Assembly (NCBI GenBank): GCA_037127315.1
Contig: JBBBDQ010001028.1
Coordinates: 3,546,501-3,610,500 of the forward strand
Reading direction: 5' to 3'
DNA length: 64,000 bases
Source of the DNA: Ascarosepion bandense
Taxonomy: Eukaryota; Mollusca; Cephalopoda; Sepiida; Sepiidae
The notes under the pieces: model-generated
Databases searched by the model: none
Told to the model about the DNA's origin: nothing
The model's input: only the letters and a program-made list of their open reading frames with translations
Translations under genes and position numbers: made by a program
In this document: positions 41,913-53,055 of the stretch, piece after piece
Numbering within the stretch: position 1 is the stretch's first letter
How the letters are laid out: each line of letters opens with the position of its first letter

Positions 41913-42335
41913 TTTGCTGTCTCTCCTGCCAAGAATTTTCTAAAGCTTGTTAAGTAGGTTATGTGCATTTTCCCTCTGTCCCTCTTTCATCCAAAATCTC
42001 CGCTGTGTGTCAAATAAATTTTGTTTTTTCCACTATCTCTCTCAATCCCTGTTCTGCCAACAATTTACACAGGCTCATTAGATAGCTTATGTGCTGCTTT
42101 CCTCTGTCCCTCTTGCCTTCAATATGTCCTGTGAGTGTCAAATTCTCTTAGTCAATTTTGTCTTTTCACTATCTCTCCTAATCCCTGTTCTGCCAACCAT
42201 TTACACAGGCTTATTATATAGGTTATGTGTTACTTTCCACTTTCCCTCTTACTTTTAATATGTACTGTGCGTTTCAAATATTCTTTATTAATTTTGTCTG
42301 TCAACTATCTTTCTTAATCTCTGTCCTGCCAGGCG
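41913..42335 (-). repeat. 136-bp minisatellite derived from a LINE B 3' segment
   Basis: Tandem units begin with CACTATCTCT at 42031 and 42167 and a variant at 42303, giving a period of 136 bp; a partial unit precedes (41913-42030). Each contains ATCCCTGTTCTGCCAAC, TTTACACAGGCT and GTGTCAAAT-type blocks. The unit aligns with 11930-12060 (TTATCTCTCCTAAGTCTTGC, ATTTACAGAAGCTTGCTAGA, GTGTCAAATTTTC), so it was formed by tandem amplification of a family B LINE segment. Confidence 0.85.
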
Positions 42336-42351
42336 GACAGACAGAAAGAAA

Positions 42352-42412
42352 GAAACAAACAAACAAACAAACAAACAAACAAACAAACAAACAAACAAAC
42401 AAACAAACAAAA
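42352..42412. repeat. (AAAC)n microsatellite
   Basis: About 15 AAAC units at the end of the 136-bp array. Confidence 0.95.
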
Positions 42413-42475
42413 AATGTACAGACAGAGAGCTATTAGGGCAGCTGATATGTTTGAATAATATAATAGTTATCAACA

Positions 42476-42476
42476 A

Positions 42477-42527
<51 letters not shown>

Positions 42528-42528
42528 T
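42476..42528. repeat. (GATA)n microsatellite with a shared 5' flank
   Basis: About 13 GATA units preceded by ATATAATAGTTATCAACAAA, as at 35550. Confidence 0.95.
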
Positions 42529-42529
42529 G

Positions 42530-44075
42530 AACTCGTCGAGTCGAGTTTATATTATCGGGCGATTCTGTTTTGCTCACTCCGAGCTGATATCCTTGACAAA
42601 AGTATGAATTCATTTTCGTGCAACAGCAAATTAAATAGCAGTTGAGGTTTTTTATTACATTGTTTGTCGACCCGTCTGGGAGAAGGTAAACTAAATTCTT
42701 ACCTGGCGATGACTGTTTAGATTACTCGGTTGTCTGTTTTTTGGGGTTTCTTTTTCCAAAAGGTGTGTCTGGTTCTACATAAACCTTCAGAAATATAATC
42801 ACAAAACAAAATCTGAAAATATTTGTTCAGACCGACGACTCTATTCAGAGAAGAAAAGTGGATCTGTTAATCGAGTATAAAAAAGACCCATCTCATTTTT
42901 TAGCAGCCCTTGGTTTCTCATACGTCGAATTGTGAATGCTAAATATCCATTGTCTCTATCTATAAACTCTCTATCTTTGATAGGGCGCAATCTTCTTTAC
43001 CAGTATACTTAATTTTAAACAATATATAATGTCCAATTTTTATGCTCTGCCTTATGTAACTACAATTTAACACAAGTATATGATGAGGCACTGTATTTTC
43101 AAAACCTCACAAAGCATTCTTCGAATTCAATATCTCATCAGCATTTGACCTTTTACCTTACATTAATGAATATTTTCAGAAGCTTGGTTTTGTTGGACAG
43201 CAAAGGGCTATAAGTAAATCGATCAATCTGATGGCTACTGATCAATATTTTGCTCTGTTCAAGATTGATGTGGATATCTAGTTTACTTATTGTCCATAGA
43301 AAGCCGTTTATAGGAAGGCATACCACTGAACATGCCAACGGGATGGCATGCTAATGCATTCTGGGAAATGACTATAAATTGCATGGTATAAAACTTCCTA
43401 AAACCTTTTGCGCTTTTACCGTCAATGTAATTAGTTGAGGCTTTTATTTTCACCTTGAAATCTAAAAGGAAAAAGAGATGGGTGTCTGAGTACTTAGTGG
43501 TGTAAAGGGGGTTTCACTTTTTTTGTTGGATCGATACAGTGGAAAATTTTTGTTGAGTTCAAAAATATATTTATATATATATACTGTGTCAAATACTGAA
43601 TTTCAACGCAGCTATGTCTTCTTTACTTAAAAGATTGGCGCAACATATACTTCTTAACACTATTTTGACTTATTTGGCCGAAGCTAATTATACCAAGTAT
43701 AGCAATGCAACACAACGTTAAAAAAGTAAATGTTAAATTAATTTTGCATGTTTACAAATCGAGGTTTTTCATCAACATACAAAGACGTTAAGATTGAGTC
43801 AAGCATCATTAAAATGTTTCTATTCTGTTTAAATGGTAAATTAATTTTTTAAAAGTCAATTATCTTGTTAAGAAACGAATTTGTGTTGATTTGTCCACAA
43901 CTTTTAGAATAAAATATTCAAAAGAATTCTATAGTTTATGTCGTCTAGAACAGATTAGTTTAATTCGCGAATGAACGGATAAATTAATCAAATAGGTTTC
44001 AATTTAAAAACAAATTCAAGTATCTAGCCGAAAAATAATACACACATACACATACACACAAATATATAAGAAATT
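42530..44075. other. No recognisable gene
   Basis: AT-rich; no feature supported. Confidence 0.45.
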
Positions 44076-44079
44076 GTAG

Positions 44080-44870
44080 ACATTGTTCTGAAGAACGTAT
44101 GCAATCACTGTTCGTCACCATCTCTTAAAATGGAACCAACTCTTCTACGAAAACTTCTTTTCTGCACGAAACAATTATCATTTTATGACCAACAGAACGT
44201 TCAGGCAAATCACCTACTACAGTTTACAACCAAATCAAGACATTGATTGAGAACAACCCTCATTAAACAACCCGATAATCAGCAGAAACATTAAATTTAT
44301 CAAAATAAAACATCCATGAGCACATAATGAAGCTTGGGTACTCAAGTTGCTACGATTTCTATCTGTGATTTGCTGTATATAAGCAATGAAAATGCACCCT
44401 TTTTGAAGCAAATTGTAACAGGTGATAAGAAATAGGTAATTTTCAACAATGCTCAGCTAAAGAAATTCTGGGTTCAGCGATATGAAATAAAGAAAATAGT
44501 TAATGAAAAACGCCCAAAATTGACAAACATAAAAGATGCTGTTTTTCATGAGAATAATGTCAAACCATTGTTTCTTTGGCGACCCGTCAAAGATTGTTGC
44601 AGCATGTCTGGGATGTGTTATCAATCACCAGCATTGCTGCCTCGGATTGTCATTTCTTTGGGTCTTTGCAGAATAATCTCAATGGTAAAATTTTAATTCT
44701 TTTGAAGACTTAAAAACGCATTAATGAGTTCTTTCCCGATAAACCACCAAAACCCTGAGAAGACAGAATCTATTAGCTGAAGAAAAGATAGAAAAAAGTT
44801 GTGCGTCAAAAGGCTTCATATTTAATTGAATAAATATTTAATGACATAATTTTATTCTGCGTTTTAATTT
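44080..44870 (+). pseudogene. Mariner-type transposase, decayed but traceable
   Basis: Frames in order give ICDLLYISNENAPFLKQIVT, GDKKWVIFNN (mariner: IVTGDEKWxxxxN; first catalytic Asp present), KRPKLTNIKDAVFHENNVKP (expected HQDNARPH; the second Asp is replaced), then SLGLCRIISMVKF (HLFRSLQNxLNGKxF) and the C-terminal RINEFFPDKPPK and KKVVRQKASYLIE. About 25 residues after GDKKW, where the WxxxGE block should be, are missing. Three or more frameshifts and stops. The N-terminal helix-turn-helix region (44080-44370) is only dimly readable. The third catalytic Asp lies in a decayed block. Confidence 0.8.
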
Positions 44871-44976
44871 CCATAACAATTCGGCATTAACTTTCGGAGA
44901 GAACCAATAAGTAGACATTGAAGTCAAGACAAAATGTGACAGTCTGTTTCATACTAAATGTAATCGTCAGGCCTGA

Positions 44977-44979
<3 letters not shown>

Positions 44980-45020
<41 letters not shown>
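44980..45020. repeat. (TA)n microsatellite
   Basis: About 20 TA units, left of a dispersed repeat. Confidence 0.95.
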
Positions 45021-45024
<4 letters not shown>

Positions 45025-45125
45025 TTAGTGCAAAAAAATTTTCTCTTTAACTCAACCGGTTTATGATGATTTCGAAGTTACGAGAGAGACCGTTATAATA
45101 ACCTAACTCATTGTGGCTGGTTTTC
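45021..45125 (+). repeat. Dispersed repeat next to (TA)n, copy 2
   Basis: Shares TTAACTCA, TTCGAAGTTACGAGAG, ACCGTTATAATAACC and GGCTGGTTT with 25265-25375, also after a (TA)n tract. Confidence 0.65.
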
Positions 45126-45170
45126 TTGCCTCCAAAAACAACAACTTTGATGTCAAACATTATCATAATT

Positions 45171-45173
<3 letters not shown>

Positions 45174-45218
<45 letters not shown>

Positions 45219-45299
45219 ATGTATGTGTGTGTGTGTGTGCGTGCGCCCGCATGTGTGTGTGTGTGTGTGTGTGCGTGCGCGCGCATGTGTGTGTGTGTT
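45174..45299. repeat. Compound (AT)n(GT)n(GC-containing) alternating tract
   Basis: Alternating purine-pyrimidine sequence for about 125 bp: AT, then GT, with GTGCGTGCGCCCGC and GTGCGTGCGCGCGC interruptions. Confidence 0.95.
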
Positions 45300-45309
45300 A
45301 AATGACTGA

Positions 45310-45590
45310 AGAAAATATGTAAAATATAATAATTGAAACGGCGGGAATGACAGAATGTTCATATCTTATGTTCTTAATTATTTCAAAAATATGATGGAAA
45401 GAAGTATATAAACGATAAACAGTTGTGTTGTTGAATAAAATTTCCGGCTTTCCTTGTAGATAGATACTCAGTTTTACTTTTTATCGTAGAAGTTTTTCAC
45501 TAATTATTGAATAGTTTACAAGAAGTGCTTGCTAACATTCTCCAGATAAGCAGGCATCACCTTTAAATATTTATTGAAGGTCAATTTAAC
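45310..45590. other. No recognisable feature
   Basis: No gene or repeat supported. Confidence 0.4.
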
Positions 45591-45599
45591 ACAAGTGTA

Positions 45600-45690
45600 A
45601 CAATTACAAGTGTCCCTCCCAGGATCGAACCAACCGTGATCTGCTTGCCGACTATGGTGCTGCCGTAGAATCTCTGGTTTCATCTTTATG
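45600..45690 (-). mobile_element. tRNA-derived SINE head or tRNA pseudogene
   Basis: On the minus strand GCACCATAGTCGGCAAGCAG (A-box region) is followed by GGTTGGTTCGATCCTGGGAG (B box GGTTCGATCC). I could not fold a complete cloverleaf with a paired acceptor stem, so a functional tRNA is unlikely. The tail differs from SINE family 1. Confidence 0.55.
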
Positions 45691-45699
45691 AATTCAAAG

Positions 45700-46610
45700 A
45701 ATGCGAAAATGCTTGTTTTTGTTCTCATGTTTAGCTTTTCTATCAAAGAATTTAATTGCATTTAAGAGCAAAGCGGAATTATAATCGTTATTTGGAAAGA
45801 AAAAGAACCACCTCTTCACTTCGAATCTATTATTTAATATTAAACAAAACCTTTGGTTTCTATATTTTATTCGATCTTCAATTAAGCAAAAACAGATGAC
45901 ATTAATTTAATAAGAGTCAAAAGCAAACGCAAATTTAATTCGGAAAGAAAAAAATGATAAGTAATAGTAATAATGATAATACTAATGATAATGTTCATAA
46001 TATCCTTTGGGATTTTGGGATTTAACATTATTCAAGCTAGAATAGATTTGGCAAAATTTTTCAAAAAGTATAAAAGTATATGGAAAAATAATGGATTTTC
46101 TTGTTGAGGTGATATAAAGAGTAGAAGTGAAAAACGTGCAAATATCTAAGCTGTCTAAAGTGCTGAGGAAAACATAGTCGTGCCACTTGTTATTTGAATA
46201 CCTGGAATGGTTCTGAAGAACCTAAAAATATACTCGGAGAACTCAAAATTAATGGAAATGCTTGCATCATCTAGACGGCAACAGCTTTGAAAATAGTTCT
46301 GATAATGAGAATGGAACCAGCCTATTTAAAAGACTTGCTGTTAATTACTTTCTAGTGTTAGCTTCAAAGTACTATAGTCGGGAATATTTAATGAGTGAAC
46401 AATAAGAATAATAATAATCAGTAAAGTAAAGACGAGACAAATACATAATAAGAGAATGTAGCAAATTAGGTGAGCAGCTGAGTACTGTGCAAGCGACTGT
46501 ATTTTTACCAGACGCATACCAATGATATATACACAGAGCATAATTAGTACTACATAAAATAAAAATGCTTTGAGTGTCTGGCTTATAAATGGATCAATCA
46601 AACCAGGCCG
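45700..46610. other. No recognisable gene
   Basis: AT-rich. A hydrophobic minus-strand frame (46341-46601) has no supporting motif and is probably chance. Confidence 0.45.
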
Positions 46611-46619
46611 AATTACCAG

Positions 46620-46790
46620 ATCTCAGTGGTAATGCAACGGGTATCGGCGTAAAAAGAGCAATCGGATATCCAAGTTCAAATTCAGGCCTAGCCTGTCGCA
46701 TTCATTTTTGCACAAATACACTTAAGAAAGTCTCTTCTCCTTACCCCAGATAGGATGTTAAGCTAGGCTTTGGTAGCAACTAATAGAATG
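46620..46790 (+). mobile_element. SINE family 1, diverged copy
   Basis: CAGTGGTAATGCAACGGGTA and ATCGGATATCCAAGTTCAAA preserve A- and B-box-like regions. CATTCATTTTTGCACAAATA and AAGTCTCTTCTCCTTACCCC align with the body of the other copies (ATTCACTTACACGCAAATAC, CATCTCTTCCTTCCCG). The 3' part is lost. Confidence 0.65.
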
Positions 46791-46929
46791 AAAACTCTGA
46801 ATTCAAAATAATTAAGAAAGCAACTGCAAATAACTCCACTATCTTTCTCAAGACTGCTTTGAAATTAACATCAAAGAAAAGAAAAGGATTTACAAACATG
46901 ATCTGAAGAAATGTATTTTGATTTTGCCA

Positions 46930-47130
46930 GAAAATTAAGATAATAATAGAACCTGAAAGTGACAGTCATAAGTGAGGAAGCACTAGGAACCTTCCAGAAA
47001 GGTATAGGTAAAAGTTTTGAGAAAGCAGACATCGGGATTAGATTCAGTTTCATCCAAAAGAACGCCTCCCTGGAATCAGCTGGAAGACTGAGAAGAGACC
47101 TTGATTATTGAGAAGTATTCCTGTCACTTA
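46930..47130 (+). pseudogene. LINE family C, extreme C-terminal fragment
   Basis: The frame reads LKVTVISEEALGTFQKGIGK, SFEKADIGIRFSFIQKNASL and ESAGRLRRDLDY. This follows the V-x-P-V-x-V-G-A-L-G-x-(V/I)-x-K-(G) ... I-Q-K-x-x-L-L-x-(S/T)-A-x-x-L-R-(R/K)-x-L pattern at the very end of certain non-LTR retrotransposon polyproteins. It lies immediately downstream of the nuclease-like region in intact copies (compare 19900-20640). Only the last 50-60 codons remain. Confidence 0.75.
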
Positions 47131-47134
47131 ATTT

Positions 47135-48178
47135 TCATTGTCACACATCTTTTGAATCTAGTGTGCAAAGGCATTATAAATAATAATAATTAGCTTCATC
47201 TCGCCGTACATAAGTGGTTAGCTGTCATCACATCATCATCACTAAACTAATGAGCTTGAATTTTACTGGAATCCAATCACGTGTGTTCTTATTACCAAAA
47301 TGTTTTTAAACTCAGTTTTTATAAATAACACTTTATTATTACTATTATTTTTTAGGAATGCATTGATAAAAGGCTTTATAGGTTCTACCCCAAATCTGAT
47401 TTTACATTTATCATCCACTATGACAGCAAATATGACGTCTGGTAAGTCTCGAGTTCTGTGAAGACATGGGAAAGTAAGCGTTCAGCCTATAAAGTACAAC
47501 AGTGTATTCTCTGCTTTCGAAGAGAAGATAAATGCAACCGTTTCTGATGAGCACTAATTTTGTATCTCCAGTGACCTTATTAGTCCGATGGCGTCTATTA
47601 TCAATTATCACAAAGCTCATGGGGCCTTGTTGAACAAAAGCATTTACTTTCAAAATCACACGATTTACTTAACAAGAACATTTTACTCACAACGGCAATT
47701 TGCCTAGAGTATCAGTTAATTCATAATTGACAATTCATTGAAAATGTAAATGATGCACTTCAAATACACCAAGCAATTTGAGCCGCCAAAATAAACTGCC
47801 TTTCTGTTGCCTATTTAGTTTTCTGTATCGCTTATTGGCAAAATCCTAGCTGGCAGTATATATGTTTCCTGGTCACTGGTGCACTAGTCGCATAAATTTA
47901 CAGACAACCTGTCAGTACCTAAAACATAACTCTAATTTACTGTGTCACTCACGAAAGACTTTCATTCTGACACTTTCACTATTGTTGTCAATCATCTTCC
48001 ACCTCTAGTTCCAAAACTAGGCTCTGTTTAAATATGAATGACCATAAAAAAATCATATCTTAGAGCACGAGTTTCGTCCATTATTTAGTTTGTCGCTCTA
48101 TTTATACACTTTGACTTTCATCGAATAACAAAAGTTAAGTGATCTGTCAATAGTAATGAGAGTACTTAACATGTTAAA
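47135..48178. other. No recognisable gene; possible decayed SINE near 47215
   Basis: CATAAGTGGTTAGCTGTCAT at 47210 with GAGCTTGAATTTTACTGGAA about 40 bp later could be decayed A- and B-box regions. An 82-codon minus-strand frame (47411-47659) is unrecognised. Confidence 0.3.
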
Positions 48179-48182
48179 AATA

Positions 48183-48420
48183 CACTTTGGATGCTAGGAA
48201 TTTCGAACCGAACCTTTTATTACGATCGCTGGGGTATATCATTCTCATTCCTATGCGATGCCACTTCTGGTAGCCATATAACATTTAACATAACTCTCTA
48301 AGTTATTTCTTCACCACTGATGTAACTCTTTGGGTCATTCACTGGAACTAACAAATGTTTATATTCACTGGGCCATGTGTTGAAAATTCCTAGTATCTGA
48401 ACAACGCCTGAATCGTCGTA
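48183..48420 (+). repeat. Dispersed repeat, Penelope-terminus-like, copy 2
   Basis: Starts at TGCTAGGAATTTCGAACCGA and shares GGGGTATATCATTCTCATTC and TTCACTGGGCCATG with copy 1 at 3079. The hammerhead-like part to the left is absent here. Confidence 0.7.
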
Positions 48421-48798
48421 ATAATGGCAATAAAGATGAGAACAATAGTCCGAACAATGTAAATATTGTAAATACTACCTCATCTCAGAAGTATAGACAC
48501 GGTTAAAAATAATTATTCAAATTTAAATGAGATTTAAAATGAATATGTATACCTCTATAGCGGCCAGGAGTTGAAATTTTGTTGTTGTGATTTATTTGCC
48601 TGAGAACTAATATAAGTGTGGATCGCACTATTAGTATTCATTATTTCCCTGATATAAAGAAGAAAATTAAATGTATAATAAGATTATAAGTCCGGAAAGG
48701 TCCATAGTACGATTAAAATCTGCAAAAATAGGGAAAGGAGATGAGAATAATGGAGACTTGTCATTTTGTTTCCAGTGATAACCACCAGATCTTTCTGA

Positions 48799-48806
48799 TA
48801 TTATTA

Positions 48807-48841
<35 letters not shown>
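48799..48841. repeat. (ATT)n microsatellite
   Basis: About 14 ATT units with one ATC variant. Confidence 0.95.
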
Positions 48842-48843
<2 letters not shown>

Positions 48844-48849
48844 ACGAGC

Positions 48850-49540
48850 AGAATATAAAAAAAGTGAAGCTAGGAAACAAAAAATACAAAACACAATATA
48901 TTCACATGGCGCCCATTCTGATAACTGTACACTAGTTATATGGTGAAATATTTTGATAATTGCAACGTATAAGTTTGGATCCAGTTACAATATTTTCATA
49001 TCGGGCAATCCATTCTTCGAAGACAGTCATCGATTAAAATTGTCGTCAAATATCTAGTTTAAATTCCTGGGTCGCCTTAGCTACCTCATCCTTCAAACAA
49101 AAAACCACCTTCTGGAAACCATGACATCATGCTCTACCAGCATCCCTATTAATGTACAGATTATTATTAATAGTAGCAGTAGTAGTAATCGTTAAAATTC
49201 TACAGTGGACCAGTTTTTGAATAAAAACACAAGGCAATGAAAAGAAAATGTTAGTTTATACCTTTGAATTCTCATAAGGAGTACAAAAATTGACTTCATA
49301 GTGTATTTTGAAAAACAGTCAAAGTTCATTTCCGTCGATTCCAAAGCATTTTAAAATCCAAGGCATAAGGTGTGAAGACTAAAACCCACTTAACAACAGC
49401 AATGTTGAAGGTGTAGTTTTGTATAGATTTTAGTGTCCGAAAGATACGTGATGTTTTTAGATGTAGCTTAGATCTGGCACAAAGTCGAAAGTATGGAGCA
49501 CTCAATGTGTGTTTGAAAGAAATAGAATAAAACAAGAAAA
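48850..49540. other. No recognisable gene
   Basis: No feature supported; a short (AGT)n run occurs near 49165. Confidence 0.4.
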
Positions 49541-49599
49541 TTGTTTGATGTCATCCAGAAGAGATGTCTAAAAATCTGTAATCTGACCTTACAGTATTT

Positions 49600-49760
49600 A
49601 CATTATTCGGATTATTGTCCTCATCTTTGCTGCCATTTTTTACGACATTTCGACCATTGTACTCTCCGACATTCTTCAAGTGCTAGGAATTTTGAATCAA
49701 GCTCTTTATTACAATCACTGGGGTATATGATTTCCATCCCGTGCGTAGATGTAATCTAAC
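49600..49760 (+). repeat. Dispersed repeat, Penelope-terminus-like, copy 3
   Basis: TACGACATTTCGACCATTGT, CATTCTTCAAGTGCTAGGAA and CACTGGGGTATATGAT match copy 1. The copy is cut off at about 49757, directly before a SINE. Confidence 0.7.
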
Positions 49761-49761
49761 C

Positions 49762-49925
49762 TTGTTGTTTAATAGATATCGGCTTGGAATGAAAAATCCG
49801 AGAGCCGAGTTCAAATACTAGTTGAATTCGTTTAATTCACTTTTGCACAAAAACCCTTGGGAGAGATATTAACCAATCTCTTCTCCCTCTAGCTATGAGT
49901 CGAATAGTAGGACAAATTGAGTTAG
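49762..49925 (+). mobile_element. SINE family 1, 5' two thirds
   Basis: ATAGATATCGGCTTGGAATG, GAGAGCCGAGTTCAAATACT (B-box region), CACAAAAACCCTTGGGAGAG and CAATCTCTTCTCCCTC match the body at 54930-55060. The 3' third is absent. Confidence 0.8.
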
Positions 49926-49929
49926 AAGA

Positions 49930-51195
49930 TTTCTAATAAAAAAGTTAATAGAAAATTCAAACACTAAGAATATCTATCTTGATATTCAAAAAACAAAGAT
50001 TATAATGATCCAGACATGACTTGAGGGTATCTAATAAAAAAGGATGTAAAGTTGCCTTGAGATTAATACCAGCTGGGAACAGAAAGAGAAACAGGCTAAA
50101 CACTACTTCATTGAAGACAGTAGTGATGATGAACAGATCAAAGCACAAGACAGCGTTCAGTGAGGGGATATGATTGCAAACTCATGCCCCAAAGAAGAAA
50201 TACATAATAAAAGTCCCTTGTTTTTTTTTAAACAAATTTGTTTATAGGTAAATTCTAGCTTTGTTTAATTATCATATCTAATTGTAGAGAAAATCACTCT
50301 TTTCTCATATATATCTCTAGCAGTACGTTTTCCATATCTCATATATGTTGTTATGGACACACGTATGGTAGCCCGAGAGAACAAACGAAAAAAGTGCCGC
50401 CGTTGAGGCGAAAGAAGAAGACAAGAAATTTAAGTTAATTTCTCCTTTCTCTATTGGATTGCCAATATCTCTACTAGCCCACATTCTTAATGAGTTTATT
50501 CATCTTTTGGTTCTAGTCTACCGGAAATTTTCCATGGGATTTGCTCATCTCCGATCCTAAAATATCAGTTAGAAGGATTTATGCAGGATAACCAGTAATG
50601 AGGCGGTGAAAAGAGGGTTAAATTCATGCCTTTTGCGTGACTGTTAATGTGAACATGATAAAATCAGTTCCAATCAGAAGGTTTCCGTTTTCTCAATTTA
50701 TTATGATTGTGTCTAAATACCGTAAACTTTTATTGCAATTTTAATAGGCGACAATATGTTTTCTGTATGGCTATAAGAAACCATTGATATTTACAAAACT
50801 TAGCTAATAATTGCAAAAATATATGACAAGACAATTCTAAATAGTTTTATTTTTTATGCTATGTCTCTTCAAGACGTAGATAACCATGACTCTTCACAAA
50901 ATCTACTATTTATTAACTAAGAATTGCAATTTGGAAAAATTAATTGTGTAGTCTTCCGTTGCATTCCACATGGCTTTGAATTGAGAGTGTCCCTCCTCTT
51001 AAAGCGATTGCCATCCAAGTCTCGAGTTCTGTCTTCCTTGTTATTTAACTGATAGCTAAAGGGAAATAAAAAAAAATCACAGCTTTTTATAATATTTTTT
51101 GCGAAAGAGAACCCAGTCGGCATTTAAACTGTATTGTGTCATACCATTTTCTGTCCCAATAACTATTAAATTAACCAAACTTCTTTTTAAATAAT
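49930..51195. other. No recognisable gene
   Basis: AT-rich; no feature supported. Confidence 0.45.
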
Positions 51196-51200
51196 TCAAT

Positions 51201-51503
51201 TAGGTGCCATACGTGATACACGCTTGAGCGATCATGTCTCTTTAGAGACATGGGTGACTGGGCAGAAGATTATCCCGCAGTAGGTTGCCATTACTTTCTG
51301 CGATAGACTGGTTGCCAGTCAAGGCTATAGAACCCAGTGTGTCCTGTTATTTAACCCATAACTGAAGGGAAGAGACGGATTAATATCGTTCCCAAAGGTA
51401 TTTGCGAAGAAGTGAATGCAATGAATTCAACTGGAATTCCAACTCGGCTTCCCGATGTCTCGTTCCGAGCCGATATCCACTGCACCACAACGCATATCTA
51501 AAT
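51201..51503 (-). mobile_element. SINE family 1, full-length copy
   Basis: Complete match, in reverse, to 54923-55231: GCGTTGTGGTGCAGTGGATA at the right end, GAATTCCAGTTGAATTCATT, AGACTGGTTGCC-type blocks and GTGTATCACGTATGGCACCT at the left end. The B box is slightly altered (GTTGGAATTCC). About 300 bp, the same length as the copy in the Penelope element. Confidence 0.9.
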
Positions 51504-51504
51504 A

Positions 51505-52555
51505 CTTACGAAGAACAAACAATGGATGTGAGTACATTTAGAGAGTGGAGAATGTGTTTCATTATAAAAAGCCACTTTCTTTGAAAAGTATCATTTAATT
51601 TTTTTTTAAATTTTATCTAACATCGAATAGAAACTTACTCACTGATTTTTAATCTATGAACAGACCAAAGATATAAAACATTTACTGATATCGTATAGAA
51701 AAATGTTGATTATTAGTTATATTTTATAAATAATAATAAGTCATGAACTAAATTAATAGAAAATTAAACCTTTTAATGAATTATTCAGATTTATTCATGT
51801 GCTTCAATATCGTGACGAGAAGACAGCAAATAGACTTTGGGAAGATGAGGAAAAACGAATAGTGTCAGAGAGAGCTATTTCCTTGTAGCTCTGATCAGTG
51901 TGCTTGGCCTAGCGGGTCAATTGGTTCCTCCTTTAATTAAGTTTGATCATCTCTCTTATACCTGCTTGATAAAGAAAACGTCAGCATATCTCTTAGCCCA
52001 CACTCGTCCCAGAATTAAATATTTGGGTTGAGGTTGATTGAAGACAGAAGTATCGCTCCCAAATGTAATAGTCTGGACTGTCATACCCAATTATGGGCCA
52101 CACTCTCAGCTCTTTTAATTAGCAAAATCGTGTATATAGATCAGTATAAAATCAGAGAATGTGTTAAGAAGACTGAGTTGCGTCAAACATTCAAGAGTTT
52201 GCTTATCTTGAAATTTATGATTTTAAAATTTGAGCTGAATAAGAACACTGTCAAAAGCAAATAAATACTTTGCACTCAAATCACTTACATCGTGGAAGAT
52301 AAACATATTTAAGTTGTTATTAAATGTTTTTATTCTACTAATAATTATATGTATGTGAGTCTTAATGGAATAAAAACATTGCATTTGAATATTTCTGTGT
52401 AATCATTAGATCAAAAACACTAAATATGACAATGTATATATAATTATTTAGGAAAAGAAAAACATTATATATATAATACATAATATTATATCTATACAAT
52501 GCGATACTTTCTCGTAAAAATTATATATATATAATGAGTGGTCGAATAGGTATAT
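51505..52555. other. No recognisable gene; possible SINE 2 head near 51900
   Basis: TTGGCCTAGCGGGTCAATTG at 51904 resembles the SINE family 2 A-box region (TGGCTTAGCGGGTAGTG) and GTTTGATCATC about 35 bp on could be a decayed B box. Nothing else supported. Confidence 0.35.
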
Positions 52556-52561
52556 TCAGTT

Positions 52562-52628
<67 letters not shown>
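52562..52628. repeat. (AC)n(AT)n microsatellite
   Basis: About 14 AC units, a short ACAG break, then about 17 AT units. Confidence 0.95.
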
Positions 52629-52629
<1 letters not shown>

Positions 52630-52630
<1 letters not shown>

Positions 52631-53000
52631 GGTGAAAAAATACTTAAATACAATATAGCAAAAGTGTTTATATTTCCTGACTCTAAGTTAGTGGTAGTTA
52701 AAGATTTTCTTGGACATTTTTTATTGGTCAATTGTGTATCAATAAAGAGTGTTTGATTAGAAATATGAAATGAATTGTGTGTTGGTGTGTTTATTTACTG
52801 AAGCCAGTCGCGTAGGCGGAAACGGAGGTTATTCTTCTCTTGCAGTGAAAAAAAATGACGAGTCGATTGAAAAAGAAGGAAAATAAGGTGAACGGAAAAA
52901 TATCTACAGCAAAAGAAATGAAACTAAATGATTGAGAACGAGCAAGAAACCAAGAAAATAATAATGGCGGATAAACGAAAGACTTAGGAGTAAACAGATG
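52630..53000. other. No recognisable feature
   Basis: No gene or repeat supported. Confidence 0.4.
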
Positions 53001-53003
53001 AAA

Positions 53004-53004
<1 letters not shown>

Positions 53005-53053
<49 letters not shown>
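53005..53053. repeat. (GATA)n microsatellite
   Basis: About 12 GATA units. Its flanks do not match the pair at 35550 and 42476. Confidence 0.95.
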
Positions 53054-53055
53054 GT

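Noticed and set aside
45600..45690. Functional tRNA gene on the minus strand
   Set aside because: Good A- and B-box regions but no complete acceptor or anticodon stem that I could fold; a SINE head or pseudogene is more likely.
46341..46601. 86-codon hydrophobic minus-strand frame
   Set aside because: AT-rich sequence readily yields hydrophobic frames; no signal peptide, domain or gene context supports it.
47411..47659. 82-codon minus-strand frame
   Set aside because: Looks protein-like in composition but matches nothing I recognise and lacks splice or promoter context.
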